From BP-464 sp045805505 (GTDB lineage Bacteria; Actinomycetota; Thermoleophilia; Solirubrobacterales; Solirubrobacteraceae), in contig JBJMLA010000022.1 in NCBI GenBank assembly GCA_045805505.1, positions 1 to 44,509 on the forward strand: 44,509 bases of DNA, given 5' to 3'. Shown here one piece after another: positions 16,224-23,630 of the stretch. The notes under the pieces are model-generated. The model did not search any database. It saw only the letters and a program-made list of their open reading frames with translations, and was not told the DNA's origin. Both the position numbers and the translations under genes were made by a program. Position 1 is the first letter of the stretch. Every line of letters begins with the position of its first letter.

Positions 16224-17395
16224 AAGCCGGCGCGCTTCCAGACCTTGTCGGCGAGGTTCGACTTGACCTTGGCGATGTAGGTGTCGGCGCCCGACGCGTA
16301 CCAGCGGCCGGCGTACCAGGCGCCCATCGAGCCGTAGAGGTCGCCGGCGCGGTAGGTCTGGCCGTGCTCGACGGAGTTCAGCCAGGTCGCGCAGCCGTCG
16401 TAGTACCAGCGGATGACCGCGCCGTAGTAGTCGGCGTTGAAGGCCGTGGACTTCTGCGACAGCGGGAACGTGCCGGTGTGCACGCGGCCCTTGATCTGCA
16501 TCAGGCCGAAGCTCTCGCCGTTGTCGCCGACGAAGCCCTGGCGCCACCACGTCTCGACCGCGGCGTCGGCCCGGAAGATCTCCTCGTCGAGGCCCCACTT
16601 CCAGGCGGCCCACTGGATGATCTCGTCGGTGGTGCCGGTGAAGTTGCCGGTGACGTGCTGGTGGAAGTCGTTGCAGGCGCCGAGGTTGGCGGCCTTCGAG
16701 CGGTAGGTCGCCAGCTCGGCGTCGGTGGGCGTCGTCGCGTTGGCCGTCGCGTTGGCCGGGCGCGGCTCGAACGGCGACCGGCGCACGTGGGAGGCGGCCT
16801 GCGCGTCGGTGAGGATGCGGCTGCCGGGGGCCTGCAGCGTGGCGCGGTCGCCGAGGACATCCTGGAGGACCTCCGAGACGACCGGGACGTCGGTGGTCGT
16901 GGTCGTCGCGGGCGGCGTGACCACGGGCGCGGGGTCGGCGGCCGGCGCCGGGGGCGTCGGGGGCGTCGACTGGGCCGGCGCGGCGACCGCCACGACGAGG
17001 ACGGGCGTGCTGGCGACGGGAACCGGCGGCTGATCGGCGGGAAGCACTGGGCTGGCGGAAGTCTCGGGGGTCGACGTGCTGGGCGTGGCCGGGACCTGCG
17101 GCCCCGGGACAGCGGGGCCCTTGACCTTCGGGATGACCACCTTGATCTTGCCCCGCTTGGCCGCCCGGCGAACGCGCGTCTTGGCGACGTGCTTCTTCTT
17201 GCCCTTGAAGACGACGCGCGCGGAGACGATGTGGCGCTTCTTGATGCCGTGCAGCGCGAAGGTCGCGACGTGCCCGTGGCGCTTGCCCTTGATGAGGACC
17301 GTCGACCGTGCGGCAGCGCCCTGGGCGCACAGCCCGAGCGTGAACACCGCGATAAGGATGAGGGCCGCAGTGCGGCCCCATGCGCCTCCGTGCAT
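16220..17395 (-). CDS. secreted protein with C-terminal lysozyme/transglycosylase-like domain
   Basis: About 391 residues. A signal peptide (AALILIAVFTLGLCAQGAAA) is followed by a very basic segment rich in Lys/Arg (KGKRHGHVATFALHGIKKRH), a long Pro/Thr/Ala linker (residues ~105-190), and a C-terminal domain. That domain reads IIQWAAWKWGLDEEIFRADA, then AVETWWRQGFVGDNGESFGLMQIK. This is the SLT-type pattern of a catalytic Glu followed by ESFGLMQI; Glu in AVETWW is the likely catalytic residue. It probably cleaves peptidoglycan or a similar polymer outside the cell. The ATG has AGGA about 8 nt upstream. Next to a polysaccharide locus it could open the wall for export, or trim the polymer. Confidence 0.75.
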   Translation of the reverse strand: MHGGAWGRTAALILIAVFTLGLCAQGAAARSTVLIKGKRHGHVATFALHGIKKRHIVSARVVFKGKKKHVAKTRVRRAAKRGKIKVVIPKVKGPAVPGPQVPATPSTSTPETSASPVLPADQPPVPVASTPVLVVAVAAPAQSTPPTPPAPAADPAPVVTPPATTTTTDVPVVSEVLQDVLGDRATLQAPGSRILTDAQAASHVRRSPFEPRPANATANATTPTDAELATYRSKAANLGACNDFHQHVTGNFTGTTDEIIQWAAWKWGLDEEIFRADAAVETWWRQGFVGDNGESFGLMQIKGRVHTGTFPLSQKSTAFNADYYGAVIRWYYDGCATWLNSVEHGQTYRAGDLYGSMGAWYAGRWYASGADTYIAKVKSNLADKVWKRAGF

Positions 17396-17490
17396 GACTT
17401 CCTGACTCCGTTCGTGACCGACATGGCACCGACTTCCTGTGCGGTGCAATCCCTACATCGGCGGGAGGCCCTCCGACCTGTAGCCCGAGT

Positions 17491-17928
17491 TCAGGCGACG
17501 GGTCGCTCGAACAGCGTCGAGAGGACGACCTGGGTCTGGGTCCGGACCACCCCGTCGGCGTCACGGATGCGCTCGAGGGCGGCTTCGAGGTGCGCCGTGT
17601 CCTCGGCGCGGACGTGCAGCATGGCGCTCGCCTCACCGGCGACGGTGTAGGCGGCGACGACCTCCGGATGGTGGTCGACGGCCGCGCGGACCTCGCCGGC
17701 CGACATCCGGCCCTCGCAGAAGAGGGCGACGAACGCGTGCGTGGACCACCCCATCGCGGCCGGATCGACGACGGCCGTGTAGCCCTTGAGCACGCCGTCG
17801 TGCTCGAGGCGGTCGACGCGGCGCTTGACCGCCGGCGCGCTCAGCGCGACCTGCCGGCCGATGTCCTGGAACGACCTGCGCGAGTTCTCGCGCATCAGCG
17901 CAACGATCTGGGTGTCGATGGCGTCCAT
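17491..17928 (-). CDS. Lrp/AsnC-family transcriptional regulator
   Basis: 145 residues with the family layout. The N-terminal helix-turn-helix (MDAIDTQIVALMRENSRRSF, then IGRQVALSAPAVKRRVDRLE) is followed by the linker strand LKGYTAVVDPAAMG and a C-terminal RAM ligand-binding domain (VAAYTVAGEASAMLHVRAED). These proteins form octamers and respond to amino acids. It diverges from hpd with 53 bp between the start codons, so it most likely controls the tyrosine/homogentisate operon, perhaps in response to an aromatic amino acid or its keto acid. That role is inferred from position. Confidence 0.9.
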   Translation of the reverse strand: MDAIDTQIVALMRENSRRSFQDIGRQVALSAPAVKRRVDRLEHDGVLKGYTAVVDPAAMGWSTHAFVALFCEGRMSAGEVRAAVDHHPEVVAAYTVAGEASAMLHVRAEDTAHLEAALERIRDADGVVRTQTQVVLSTLFERPVA

Positions 17929-17938
17929 GGCGCAACGA

Positions 17939-17974
17939 ATCGTACTTGAGAACCACCGTGCACAGGCGGATCAT
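17939..17974. promoter_or_regulatory. overlapping divergent promoters of the AsnC regulator and hpd
   Basis: On the plus strand TTGAGA (17946-17951), a 17-bp spacer and GATCAT (17969-17974) lead to the hpd ATG 7 nt later. On the minus strand TACGAT (17944-17939) ends 10 nt before the regulator's ATG. The two promoters interlock, so one bound regulator could block both. Confidence 0.5.
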
Positions 17975-17981
17975 TCCGTCC

Positions 17982-19103
17982 ATGGAAGCCGCTGGAGTCA
18001 CCACGCCCCTCGTCACGGCCACCGGCCGCGATCCGATGCCGCTCAACGGGATCGACCACGTCGAGCTGTTCGTGGGCAACGCCCACCAGGCCGCCTACTA
18101 CTACGTGCACGCGTTCGGCTTCAAGGAGGTTGCGTACGCCGGCCTCGAGACGGGCGTCCGCGACCGCGCGTCCCACGTCCTGCAGCAGGGCCGGATCCGC
18201 CTCGTGCTCACCGGCGCCCTGGGCTCGGACTCCGAGATCGCCGCGCACCAGCACAAGCACGGCGACGGCGTGAAGGTCATCGCGGTCAGCGTGCCCGACG
18301 TCGACCACGCCTGGGCCCACGCGATGGCCCACGGCGCGGAGGGCGTCACCGAGCCCTGGGACGCGACCGACGAGCACGGCACCGTCCGCATGGCCACCAT
18401 CAGGACCTACGGCGACACGCTGCACACGTTCGTCCACCGCGGCGACTACGCCGGGCCGTTCCTGCCGGGCTACGAGGCGCGGGAGGGCACGACCGACAGC
18501 GGGATGCTGCTCGCCATCGACCACATCGTCGGCAACGTCGAGCACATGGAGGAGTGGGTCTCCTACTACGAGCAGGTCTTCGGGATGCGGGAGATGATCC
18601 ACTTCACCGACGACGACATCGGCACGGAGTACAGCGCGCTGATGTCCAAGGTCGTCTCGGACGGCAAGGGCGTCGTGAAGTTCCCGATCAACGAGCCCGC
18701 CGAGGGCAAGCGCAAGTCCCAGATCGAGGAGTACCTCGAGTTCTACGAGGGCCCGGGCGCCCAGCACATCGCCGTCGCCACGCGCGACATCGTCGGGACC
18801 GTGGCCGAGATGCGCCGCCGCGGCGTGGAGTTCCTGACGATCCCGGACTCCTACTACGAGGAGGTCCCGATCCGCGTCCCGGAGGTCATCGAGCAGCTCG
18901 CCGACCTGCGCGAGCAGGGCATCCTGGTCGACCGCGACGACGAGGGGTACCTGCTGCAGATCTTCACCAAGCCGGTCGGCGACCGGCCGACGATCTTCTT
19001 CGAGGTCATCGAGCGCCACGGCGCCCGCGGCTTCGGCGACGGCAACTTCAAGGCGCTGTTCGAGGCCATCGAGCGCGAGCAGGACCGGCGCGGGAACCTG
19101 TAG
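17982..19103 (+). CDS. hpd: 4-hydroxyphenylpyruvate dioxygenase
   Basis: Converts 4-hydroxyphenylpyruvate to homogentisate with O2 in tyrosine breakdown. The 373 residues form two vicinal-oxygen-chelate domains. The Fe(II) ligands of the family are visible as His181 (AIDHIVGNVE), His262 (GAQHIAVAT) and Glu341 (IFFEVIERHG). The C-terminal segment RGFGDGNFKALFEAIEREQ is the usual lid helix motif. The ATG before EAAGVTT is preferred because the -10 box lies 7 nt upstream. A longer reading from 17946 would put the promoter inside the gene. It is the first gene of an operon with hmgA 9 bp downstream. Confidence 0.95.
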   Translation: MEAAGVTTPLVTATGRDPMPLNGIDHVELFVGNAHQAAYYYVHAFGFKEVAYAGLETGVRDRASHVLQQGRIRLVLTGALGSDSEIAAHQHKHGDGVKVIAVSVPDVDHAWAHAMAHGAEGVTEPWDATDEHGTVRMATIRTYGDTLHTFVHRGDYAGPFLPGYEAREGTTDSGMLLAIDHIVGNVEHMEEWVSYYEQVFGMREMIHFTDDDIGTEYSALMSKVVSDGKGVVKFPINEPAEGKRKSQIEEYLEFYEGPGAQHIAVATRDIVGTVAEMRRRGVEFLTIPDSYYEEVPIRVPEVIEQLADLREQGILVDRDDEGYLLQIFTKPVGDRPTIFFEVIERHGARGFGDGNFKALFEAIEREQDRRGNL

Positions 19104-19112
19104 AAGAGGCGC

Positions 19113-20294
19113 ATGCGCTACCTCTCGCTCGGCGACGTCCCGCCCAAGCGCCACGCCCAGACGCGCCGCGACGGCAAGCTGCTCGTCGAGGAGGTCCTCG
19201 GCTACGAGGGCTTCTCGGGCAACGAGTCGATCCTCTATCACCTGCACTCTCCGTGCCGGCTCGACGACGTGGGCGCCTTCCGCCCGATCGTCCGCGAGGA
19301 GTGGGTCCCCGACACCCACGTCCACCGTCTCGCCGACACCCGGCCGATCGAGGCCGGCGGGGATCCGGTCGAGGGCCGGCGGCTGCTGATGTGGAACGCC
19401 GACATCGAGGTCTGGGTGGCCAAGCCGACCGCGGCGATGGACGAGCAGCGTTTCTACCGCAACGGCGAGGGTGACGAGGTCGTCTACGTACACCGCGGCT
19501 CGGGGTTCCTGCGGACGGTCTTCGGCGCTGTCCCGTACCGCGAGAAGGACTACGTCGTGATCCCCCGCGGCACGACGCACCGCTGGGAGCCGGCCGACGG
19601 CGTCGAGCAGCACTGGCTGGTCTTCCACACCCCCGGCGAGATCGAGACGCCCAGCCGCTACCGCAACCGCTACGGCCAGCTGCTCGAGCACGCCCCGTAC
19701 TCGCAGCGCGACTTCCACGGCCCCGAGCTGCTCGAGACGGTGACCGGCGAGGGCTCCTTCGACGTCACCGTGCGGGTGCGCGACGGCTATCAGAGCTACG
19801 TGCTCGACCGTCACCCGTTCGACGTCACGGGCTGGGACGGCTACGTCTACCCCTACACGTTCAACGCCACGGACTTCGAGCCGCGGGCCGGCCGGTTCCA
19901 CCTGCCGCCGCCGGCGCACCAGACCTTCCAGGGCCCGAACTTCGTCATCTGCACGTTCGCGCCGCGGATGCTCGACTGGGACGAGACGGCGGTGCCGCTG
20001 CCCTACCACCACTCGAACATCCAGTCCGAGGAGGTCATGTTCTACGCCGACGGCGACTACGCCGCGCGCAAGGGCGTCGACGTCGGCTGCATCACCTTGC
20101 ACCCGTCCGGCCTGCCGCACGGTCCTCAGCCCGGAGCGGTCGAGCGGTCGCTCGGCGCGAAGTCCACCGACGAGCTTGCGGTCATGTGGGACACGTTCCG
20201 CCCGCTCAAGCTCGCGGCGCTGTGGCGCGAGGTCGACGACCCGTCCTACGCCTACTCCTGGAACGAGGACAAGTCCGTACCGTCCCCGGCGTGA
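19113..20294 (+). CDS. hmgA: homogentisate 1,2-dioxygenase
   Basis: Opens the ring of homogentisate to maleylacetoacetate. The 393 residues are shorter than the ~430-440 of proteobacterial and animal enzymes. The cupin Fe site is present: HHSNIQSEE holds the His-x5-Glu pair, and HPSGLPHGPQPG the third His. The N-terminal part has the family pattern (LGDVPPKRHAQTR, YHLHSPCRL). AGAGG lies about 5 nt before the ATG, an ordinary ribosome binding site unlike the leaderless genes nearby, which fits an internal operon gene. Its stop overlaps the GTG of the next gene by 4 bp. Confidence 0.93.
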   Translation: MRYLSLGDVPPKRHAQTRRDGKLLVEEVLGYEGFSGNESILYHLHSPCRLDDVGAFRPIVREEWVPDTHVHRLADTRPIEAGGDPVEGRRLLMWNADIEVWVAKPTAAMDEQRFYRNGEGDEVVYVHRGSGFLRTVFGAVPYREKDYVVIPRGTTHRWEPADGVEQHWLVFHTPGEIETPSRYRNRYGQLLEHAPYSQRDFHGPELLETVTGEGSFDVTVRVRDGYQSYVLDRHPFDVTGWDGYVYPYTFNATDFEPRAGRFHLPPPAHQTFQGPNFVICTFAPRMLDWDETAVPLPYHHSNIQSEEVMFYADGDYAARKGVDVGCITLHPSGLPHGPQPGAVERSLGAKSTDELAVMWDTFRPLKLAALWREVDDPSYAYSWNEDKSVPSPA

Positions 20295-21238
20295 GGGACT
20301 TCACCTGGAAGGACGGCGAGCGGACGATCCGCTTCGGCCGCGGCAGCGTCCACACGGCCCGTGAGCTCGTCGGAACGGGCTACCTGCTGCTTACCACGCC
20401 GCGCGCGCGGGGCCTCGTCCCGGCGCTGGAGGAGGCCGCGGCGGAGGTCATAGACGTGCCTGCGGGATTCGTCGACGAGATCGCCGCGGAGCTGCTGGCG
20501 CGGGTGCAGGCGACCGGCGGGTCGCTGGTGGCGCTGGGCGGCGGGCGCGTGATCGACACCGGCAAGGCGCTGGCCGCGGCCACGGGCCGCGCGGTCGCCG
20601 CCATCCCCACGACCCTGAGCGCCGCCGAGATGACTTGGGTGCACCGGCACGCCAAGGGGTTGGACCCGGCGCCGGGCAACGTGCGACCGCGCGTCGTGAT
20701 CAACGACCCCGAGCTCTCTGCCTCCCAGCCCGAGCAGGAGCTCGCCGCCAGCGCCGCCAACTCGCTCGGCCACGCGGTCGACGGCGCGGTGACGACGCTC
20801 GCCTCCCCCGTGCCGATCCTCGCCGCCCGCGAGGCCGCGCGGCTGACCGCCGAGGCCTACGCCGCGGACACGCCCGATCGCGACGCACTGGCGCTCGCCG
20901 CGCTCCTGTCGGGGTACACGATCGACGCCGCGTGGTACGGCCTGCACCACGTGATGAGCCAGACGCTCGTGCGCCTGGGCGGGGTCGGTCACGGGCCGGC
21001 CAACGCCGCGATGCTCCCCCACACGATGCGCGCGCTGGAGCGCCGCGGCCTCGAGCTCGTGGCGGACGTGGCCCTGGCCGAGAAGCTGGCCGGGCTGGCG
21101 GGCATCACGCGGCTGGGGCTCGCCGACGACGTCCTGGACCGGTGCGCCGATGCCGCCGCCCAGCGCGGCGAGCTCGCCAACACCCCGCCGGCGGCCGACC
21201 GCGCCGAGCTGCGCGAGATCTACGCCGCCGCGGGCTAG
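20291..21238 (+). CDS. iron-alcohol-dehydrogenase fold enzyme, maleylacetate-reductase-like
   Basis: 315 residues with the fold's nucleotide-binding signature (SLVALGGGRVIDTGKALA), IPTTLSAAEMT, and C-terminal helices HHVMSQTLVRLGGVGHG and NAAMLPHTM. At the first metal-ligand position it has Asn rather than Asp (AANSLGHAVDG), as I recall for maleylacetate reductases. That subfamily reduces maleylacetate to 3-oxoadipate with NAD(P)H. The GTG start overlaps the hmgA stop (GTGA), so it is made with the homogentisate enzymes. The standard pathway next needs maleylacetoacetate isomerase or fumarylacetoacetase, and neither is in the window. Its real substrate is therefore open. Confidence 0.8.
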   Translation: MRDFTWKDGERTIRFGRGSVHTARELVGTGYLLLTTPRARGLVPALEEAAAEVIDVPAGFVDEIAAELLARVQATGGSLVALGGGRVIDTGKALAAATGRAVAAIPTTLSAAEMTWVHRHAKGLDPAPGNVRPRVVINDPELSASQPEQELAASAANSLGHAVDGAVTTLASPVPILAAREAARLTAEAYAADTPDRDALALAALLSGYTIDAAWYGLHHVMSQTLVRLGGVGHGPANAAMLPHTMRALERRGLELVADVALAEKLAGLAGITRLGLADDVLDRCADAAAQRGELANTPPAADRAELREIYAAAG

Positions 21239-22971
21239 CCGCGAACGATCTCGTCGAGCGCCTCGTCGACGATCCGGTGGGCCTCGCGCTGCAGGCGGAC
21301 GGGGCGCAGCGTGTGCGTGTCTCCGTCGGCGGGGATGTGCTCGACGCTGATCCCCGGCCAGCGGTCGAGGCCGGCGAGGATGCCCTCGGTCTCGAGCTCC
21401 TCGAGCAGCGCCGGGCGCCCGGCGAAGAGCATCAACGCGCGCTTGCCGCCGAGCCGGTCGAGCAGCGGCTCGACCGACGCCGCCCGCATGGCCTGCGGCG
21501 CACGCCCGATGACGGGCGCGCCACCGGGGCGCGTGGCGATGCCCTTGAGCGTCGCGACGTGCGTGCCGTAGTCCGAACGGCCGGTGAGCGCCCGCGCCCA
21601 GGACCGCGGGCGCAGCAGCTTGCGCCGCATCGCCCGCGCGTTGCGCGCGACCGACAGGAACTGATCCCACACCAGCACGCTGGGGTTGAGCATCAGCGCG
21701 CCGACGACCCGGTCGTCCTGCGCGGCGGCGTGGAAGCTCCAGAACGCGCCGGAGCACAGCCCGCCGACCACGAACCGGTCGGGCAGGCCGGCGGCGACCA
21801 GCCCGTCGAGCGCGAGGCGCAGCTCGGTGACGATCTCGTCGACGTACAGGCCGGCGGTCTCGCGGAAGCGGCCGACGTCGCCCTCGGAGTCACCAAGACC
21901 AGGGATGTCCAGGCGCACCGTCGGAACCCCGCGCGCGGCCCACCGGCGGGCCATCTCCACCCACATGCGGTTGGGCCCGATCCGCCGCTGGGGGCCCGGG
22001 TTTACCAGCACGAGACACAGGTCCTCCGCCTCCCGGTTCTGTGGGCGCGCGACGATCCCGAACAGCCCGGCGGCGAGCACCGGGCTCTCGACGACGCCGT
22101 CGGCCACGGTCATCGCGCCGTTGTCGCCCGGTGCCGGCGGAGCCTCGGCGGGAGCACCGGGCGCGCTGCCCTGCCCCTCGCCGATCCATCCGGAGACGCG
22201 GACGACGACGGCGGTGTCGACCGAGTGGTGGATCCAGTCGAGCAGGTCGCCGTAGCCGGGCCCGGGGGCGGTCGCGATGGCGGTGCCCGCCGCGGCCAGA
22301 GCCGCGGCCAGCGCCTCGTCGGCCGGCGCACCCTCGCGATCGAGCAGCAGGGCCCGGCCGGGCACGGGTCCGGCGAAGTCCAGCGTCGAGAGGTCGATGG
22401 CGCCGAGGTCGGCCGCGGTCTGGTCGCTGAGCAGGTAGCCCGCCACCGGCAGGCCACCCTCGGTCGCGTCGTCGAGCGTGCCCTCCATCCGCGAGAACGC
22501 CTTGAGCTCGCGCACCAGCGCGCGCCCGGACGCGCGTCCACCCCACAGCACGAGATCGTCGATCGGCGCGCCCCGTTCGGTCGCGCGGACGGCCAATAGC
22601 GCACCGAGGCCCATGCCGATGGCGACGATCCGCGGGCGTCCCGTCTCGTGGCGCAGCCACCGGGCCGCGCCGTCGATCGCGTCGAGCCAGGCGGCCACGC
22701 GATCGGGATCGGTCGGCGCCCCGGCGCTGTCGCCCGAGCCGGGCATGTCGAAGCGCAGCGCGGGCACGCCGGCGGCGGCCAGCGCCTGCGCCCACTCGCG
22801 CCGCGCCCGGTAGGACGCCATGTCCTCCCAGCCGAACGGCGAGACGAACAGCACCGCGGCGTCGCCGGCCGCCCCGACCGCCTCGTGCAGCACCGCGAAG
22901 ACGGGATCCGGAGCGACGTCGATGTAGAGCGCCCGCGAGTTGTCAGACGTCGATGGCAGCCCCGCGGACAT
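21235..22971 (-). CDS. tandem alpha/beta-hydrolase fusion with altered nucleophiles
   Basis: 578 residues made of two alpha/beta-hydrolase domains, about 1-255 and 290-578, joined by a Gly/Ala/Pro-rich linker. Both show the fold's oxyanion/strand pattern: FDMPGSGDSAG in the first and LDIPGLGDSEG in the second. At the nucleophile elbow the first domain reads GMGLG, with Gly121 where Ser is expected, so it is probably inactive. The second reads GLCSG, with Cys406 as the nucleophile. A catalytic His is visible only in the second (GDTHTL, His553). The general look resembles the hydrolases that accompany exosortase/EPS systems, but this is a weak comparison. A TAGCCT box lies 8 nt before its ATG. 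Substrate unknown. Confidence 0.75.
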   Translation of the reverse strand: MSAGLPSTSDNSRALYIDVAPDPVFAVLHEAVGAAGDAAVLFVSPFGWEDMASYRARREWAQALAAAGVPALRFDMPGSGDSAGAPTDPDRVAAWLDAIDGAARWLRHETGRPRIVAIGMGLGALLAVRATERGAPIDDLVLWGGRASGRALVRELKAFSRMEGTLDDATEGGLPVAGYLLSDQTAADLGAIDLSTLDFAGPVPGRALLLDREGAPADEALAAALAAAGTAIATAPGPGYGDLLDWIHHSVDTAVVVRVSGWIGEGQGSAPGAPAEAPPAPGDNGAMTVADGVVESPVLAAGLFGIVARPQNREAEDLCLVLVNPGPQRRIGPNRMWVEMARRWAARGVPTVRLDIPGLGDSEGDVGRFRETAGLYVDEIVTELRLALDGLVAAGLPDRFVVGGLCSGAFWSFHAAAQDDRVVGALMLNPSVLVWDQFLSVARNARAMRRKLLRPRSWARALTGRSDYGTHVATLKGIATRPGGAPVIGRAPQAMRAASVEPLLDRLGGKRALMLFAGRPALLEELETEGILAGLDRWPGISVEHIPADGDTHTLRPVRLQREAHRIVDEALDEIVRG

Positions 22972-22979
22972 CGCGGATC

Positions 22980-22985
22980 AGGCTA
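22980..22985 (-). promoter_or_regulatory. -10 box (TAGCCT) for the hydrolase fusion gene
   Basis: TAGCCT on the minus strand ends 8 nt before the ATG at 22971, matching the leaderless pattern seen elsewhere in the window. Confidence 0.45.
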
Positions 22986-23010
22986 CCCGGCGGGGGTGAA
23001 AGGACGACCC

Positions 23011-23052
23011 AACGTCCCGGACGACACGTCAGGACGTGGCGTCCCGGACGTT
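23011..23052. repeat. 42-bp near-perfect palindrome between secG and the hydrolase gene
   Basis: Two 20-nt arms (23011-23030 and 23033-23052) match at 18 of 20 positions around a 2-nt centre. Each arm holds the internally palindromic element CGTCCCGGACG. It lies 22 bp after the secG stop, so it may be its terminator, although only a weak T-rich run (CCTTTC) follows on the minus strand. It could also be an operator for the hydrolase gene. Confidence 0.7.
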
Positions 23053-23074
23053 CGACGTGTTCTGGCGCTGACGG

Positions 23075-23308
23075 CTACGCCCAGGGCTTCTTGAGCAGAA
23101 GGACGATGTTGATCGCGAAGACGATCGCGAAGCCCACCGTCCAGCGGTTCAGGTTGCGCTCGATCAGCGAGCCGCCGCCGAGGGAGCCCTGGCCGCTGCC
23201 GACGCCGAAGGCGCCCGACAGCCCGGCGTCCTTGCCCGAGTGCATGAGCACCAGGAAGATCAGGACGACCGAGATGACAACCTGAAGGATGCTGAGAATC
23301 GACTCCAT
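23075..23308 (-). CDS. secG: preprotein translocase subunit SecG
   Basis: A 77-residue membrane protein with two hydrophobic segments, SILQVVISVVLIFLVLMH and GFAIVFAINIVLLL. Between them is the conserved cytoplasmic loop HSGKDAGLSGAFGVGSG typical of SecG. It joins SecYE in the inner-membrane translocon and helps SecA-driven export. The ATG start gives the usual length. It lies 12 bp downstream of the CcmI-like gene on the same strand, so it may be transcribed with the cytochrome c maturation genes. Confidence 0.93.
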   Translation of the reverse strand: MESILSILQVVISVVLIFLVLMHSGKDAGLSGAFGVGSGQGSLGGGSLIERNLNRWTVGFAIVFAINIVLLLKKPWA

Positions 23309-23320
23309 CGCCCGCGAAGG

Positions 23321-23617
23321 CTAGCGGTTCGCCGGCTCGGCTTCGCCGCCCTGCTCGTCGATGCGGCGCAGGATCGCCACGGCCTCGGCGCGCAGCGCGC
23401 GATCGACCTCGCGCCAGTCGGGGTCGTCGAGCTTTCCGGTCTGATGGTCGAGCTCGGCGTCGCGGATCTCGCGGTACTTGGCCTCCTTGGCGGCCAGCAG
23501 CTCCTCGAGCGCCGCGTCGCCGGCCTCGTCGACCGGGCCGGCGCGCAGCGGGGCGGAGACGACCCACACGACGACGAGCAGGATCAGCAGGATCGCGAGC
23601 GCGGCCAGGGCGTCCAT
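23321..23617 (-). CDS. CcmI-like small membrane protein of cytochrome c maturation
   Basis: 98 residues: one N-terminal membrane helix (ALAALAILLILLVVVWVV) and a cytoplasmic coiled segment with the CcmI-like pattern LEELLAAKEAKYREIRDAEL, then HQTGKLDDPDWREVDRAL. CcmI-family proteins help deliver apocytochrome c to the haem ligation complex. This one keeps only the membrane anchor and the short helical region and lacks the TPR domain of long CcmI. It sits 13 bp after ccmF, which supports the assignment. Confidence 0.7.
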   Translation of the reverse strand: MDALAALAILLILLVVVWVVSAPLRAGPVDEAGDAALEELLAAKEAKYREIRDAELDHQTGKLDDPDWREVDRALRAEAVAILRRIDEQGGEAEPANR

Positions 23618-23630
23618 CGCCGTGTGCCGG

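Noticed and set aside
17396..17490. Possible c-di-AMP or other riboswitch before the transglycosylase-like gene
   Set aside because: Such elements often precede wall hydrolases in actinobacteria, but I could not find a consensus core in this 95-bp gap.
13571..17650. Very long plus-strand open frame (over 1300 codons) across the glycosyltransferase, flippase and transglycosylase genes
   Set aside because: It lies opposite or out of frame with well-recognised genes and is Arg/Ala/Gly-rich, as expected when very high GC removes stop codons.
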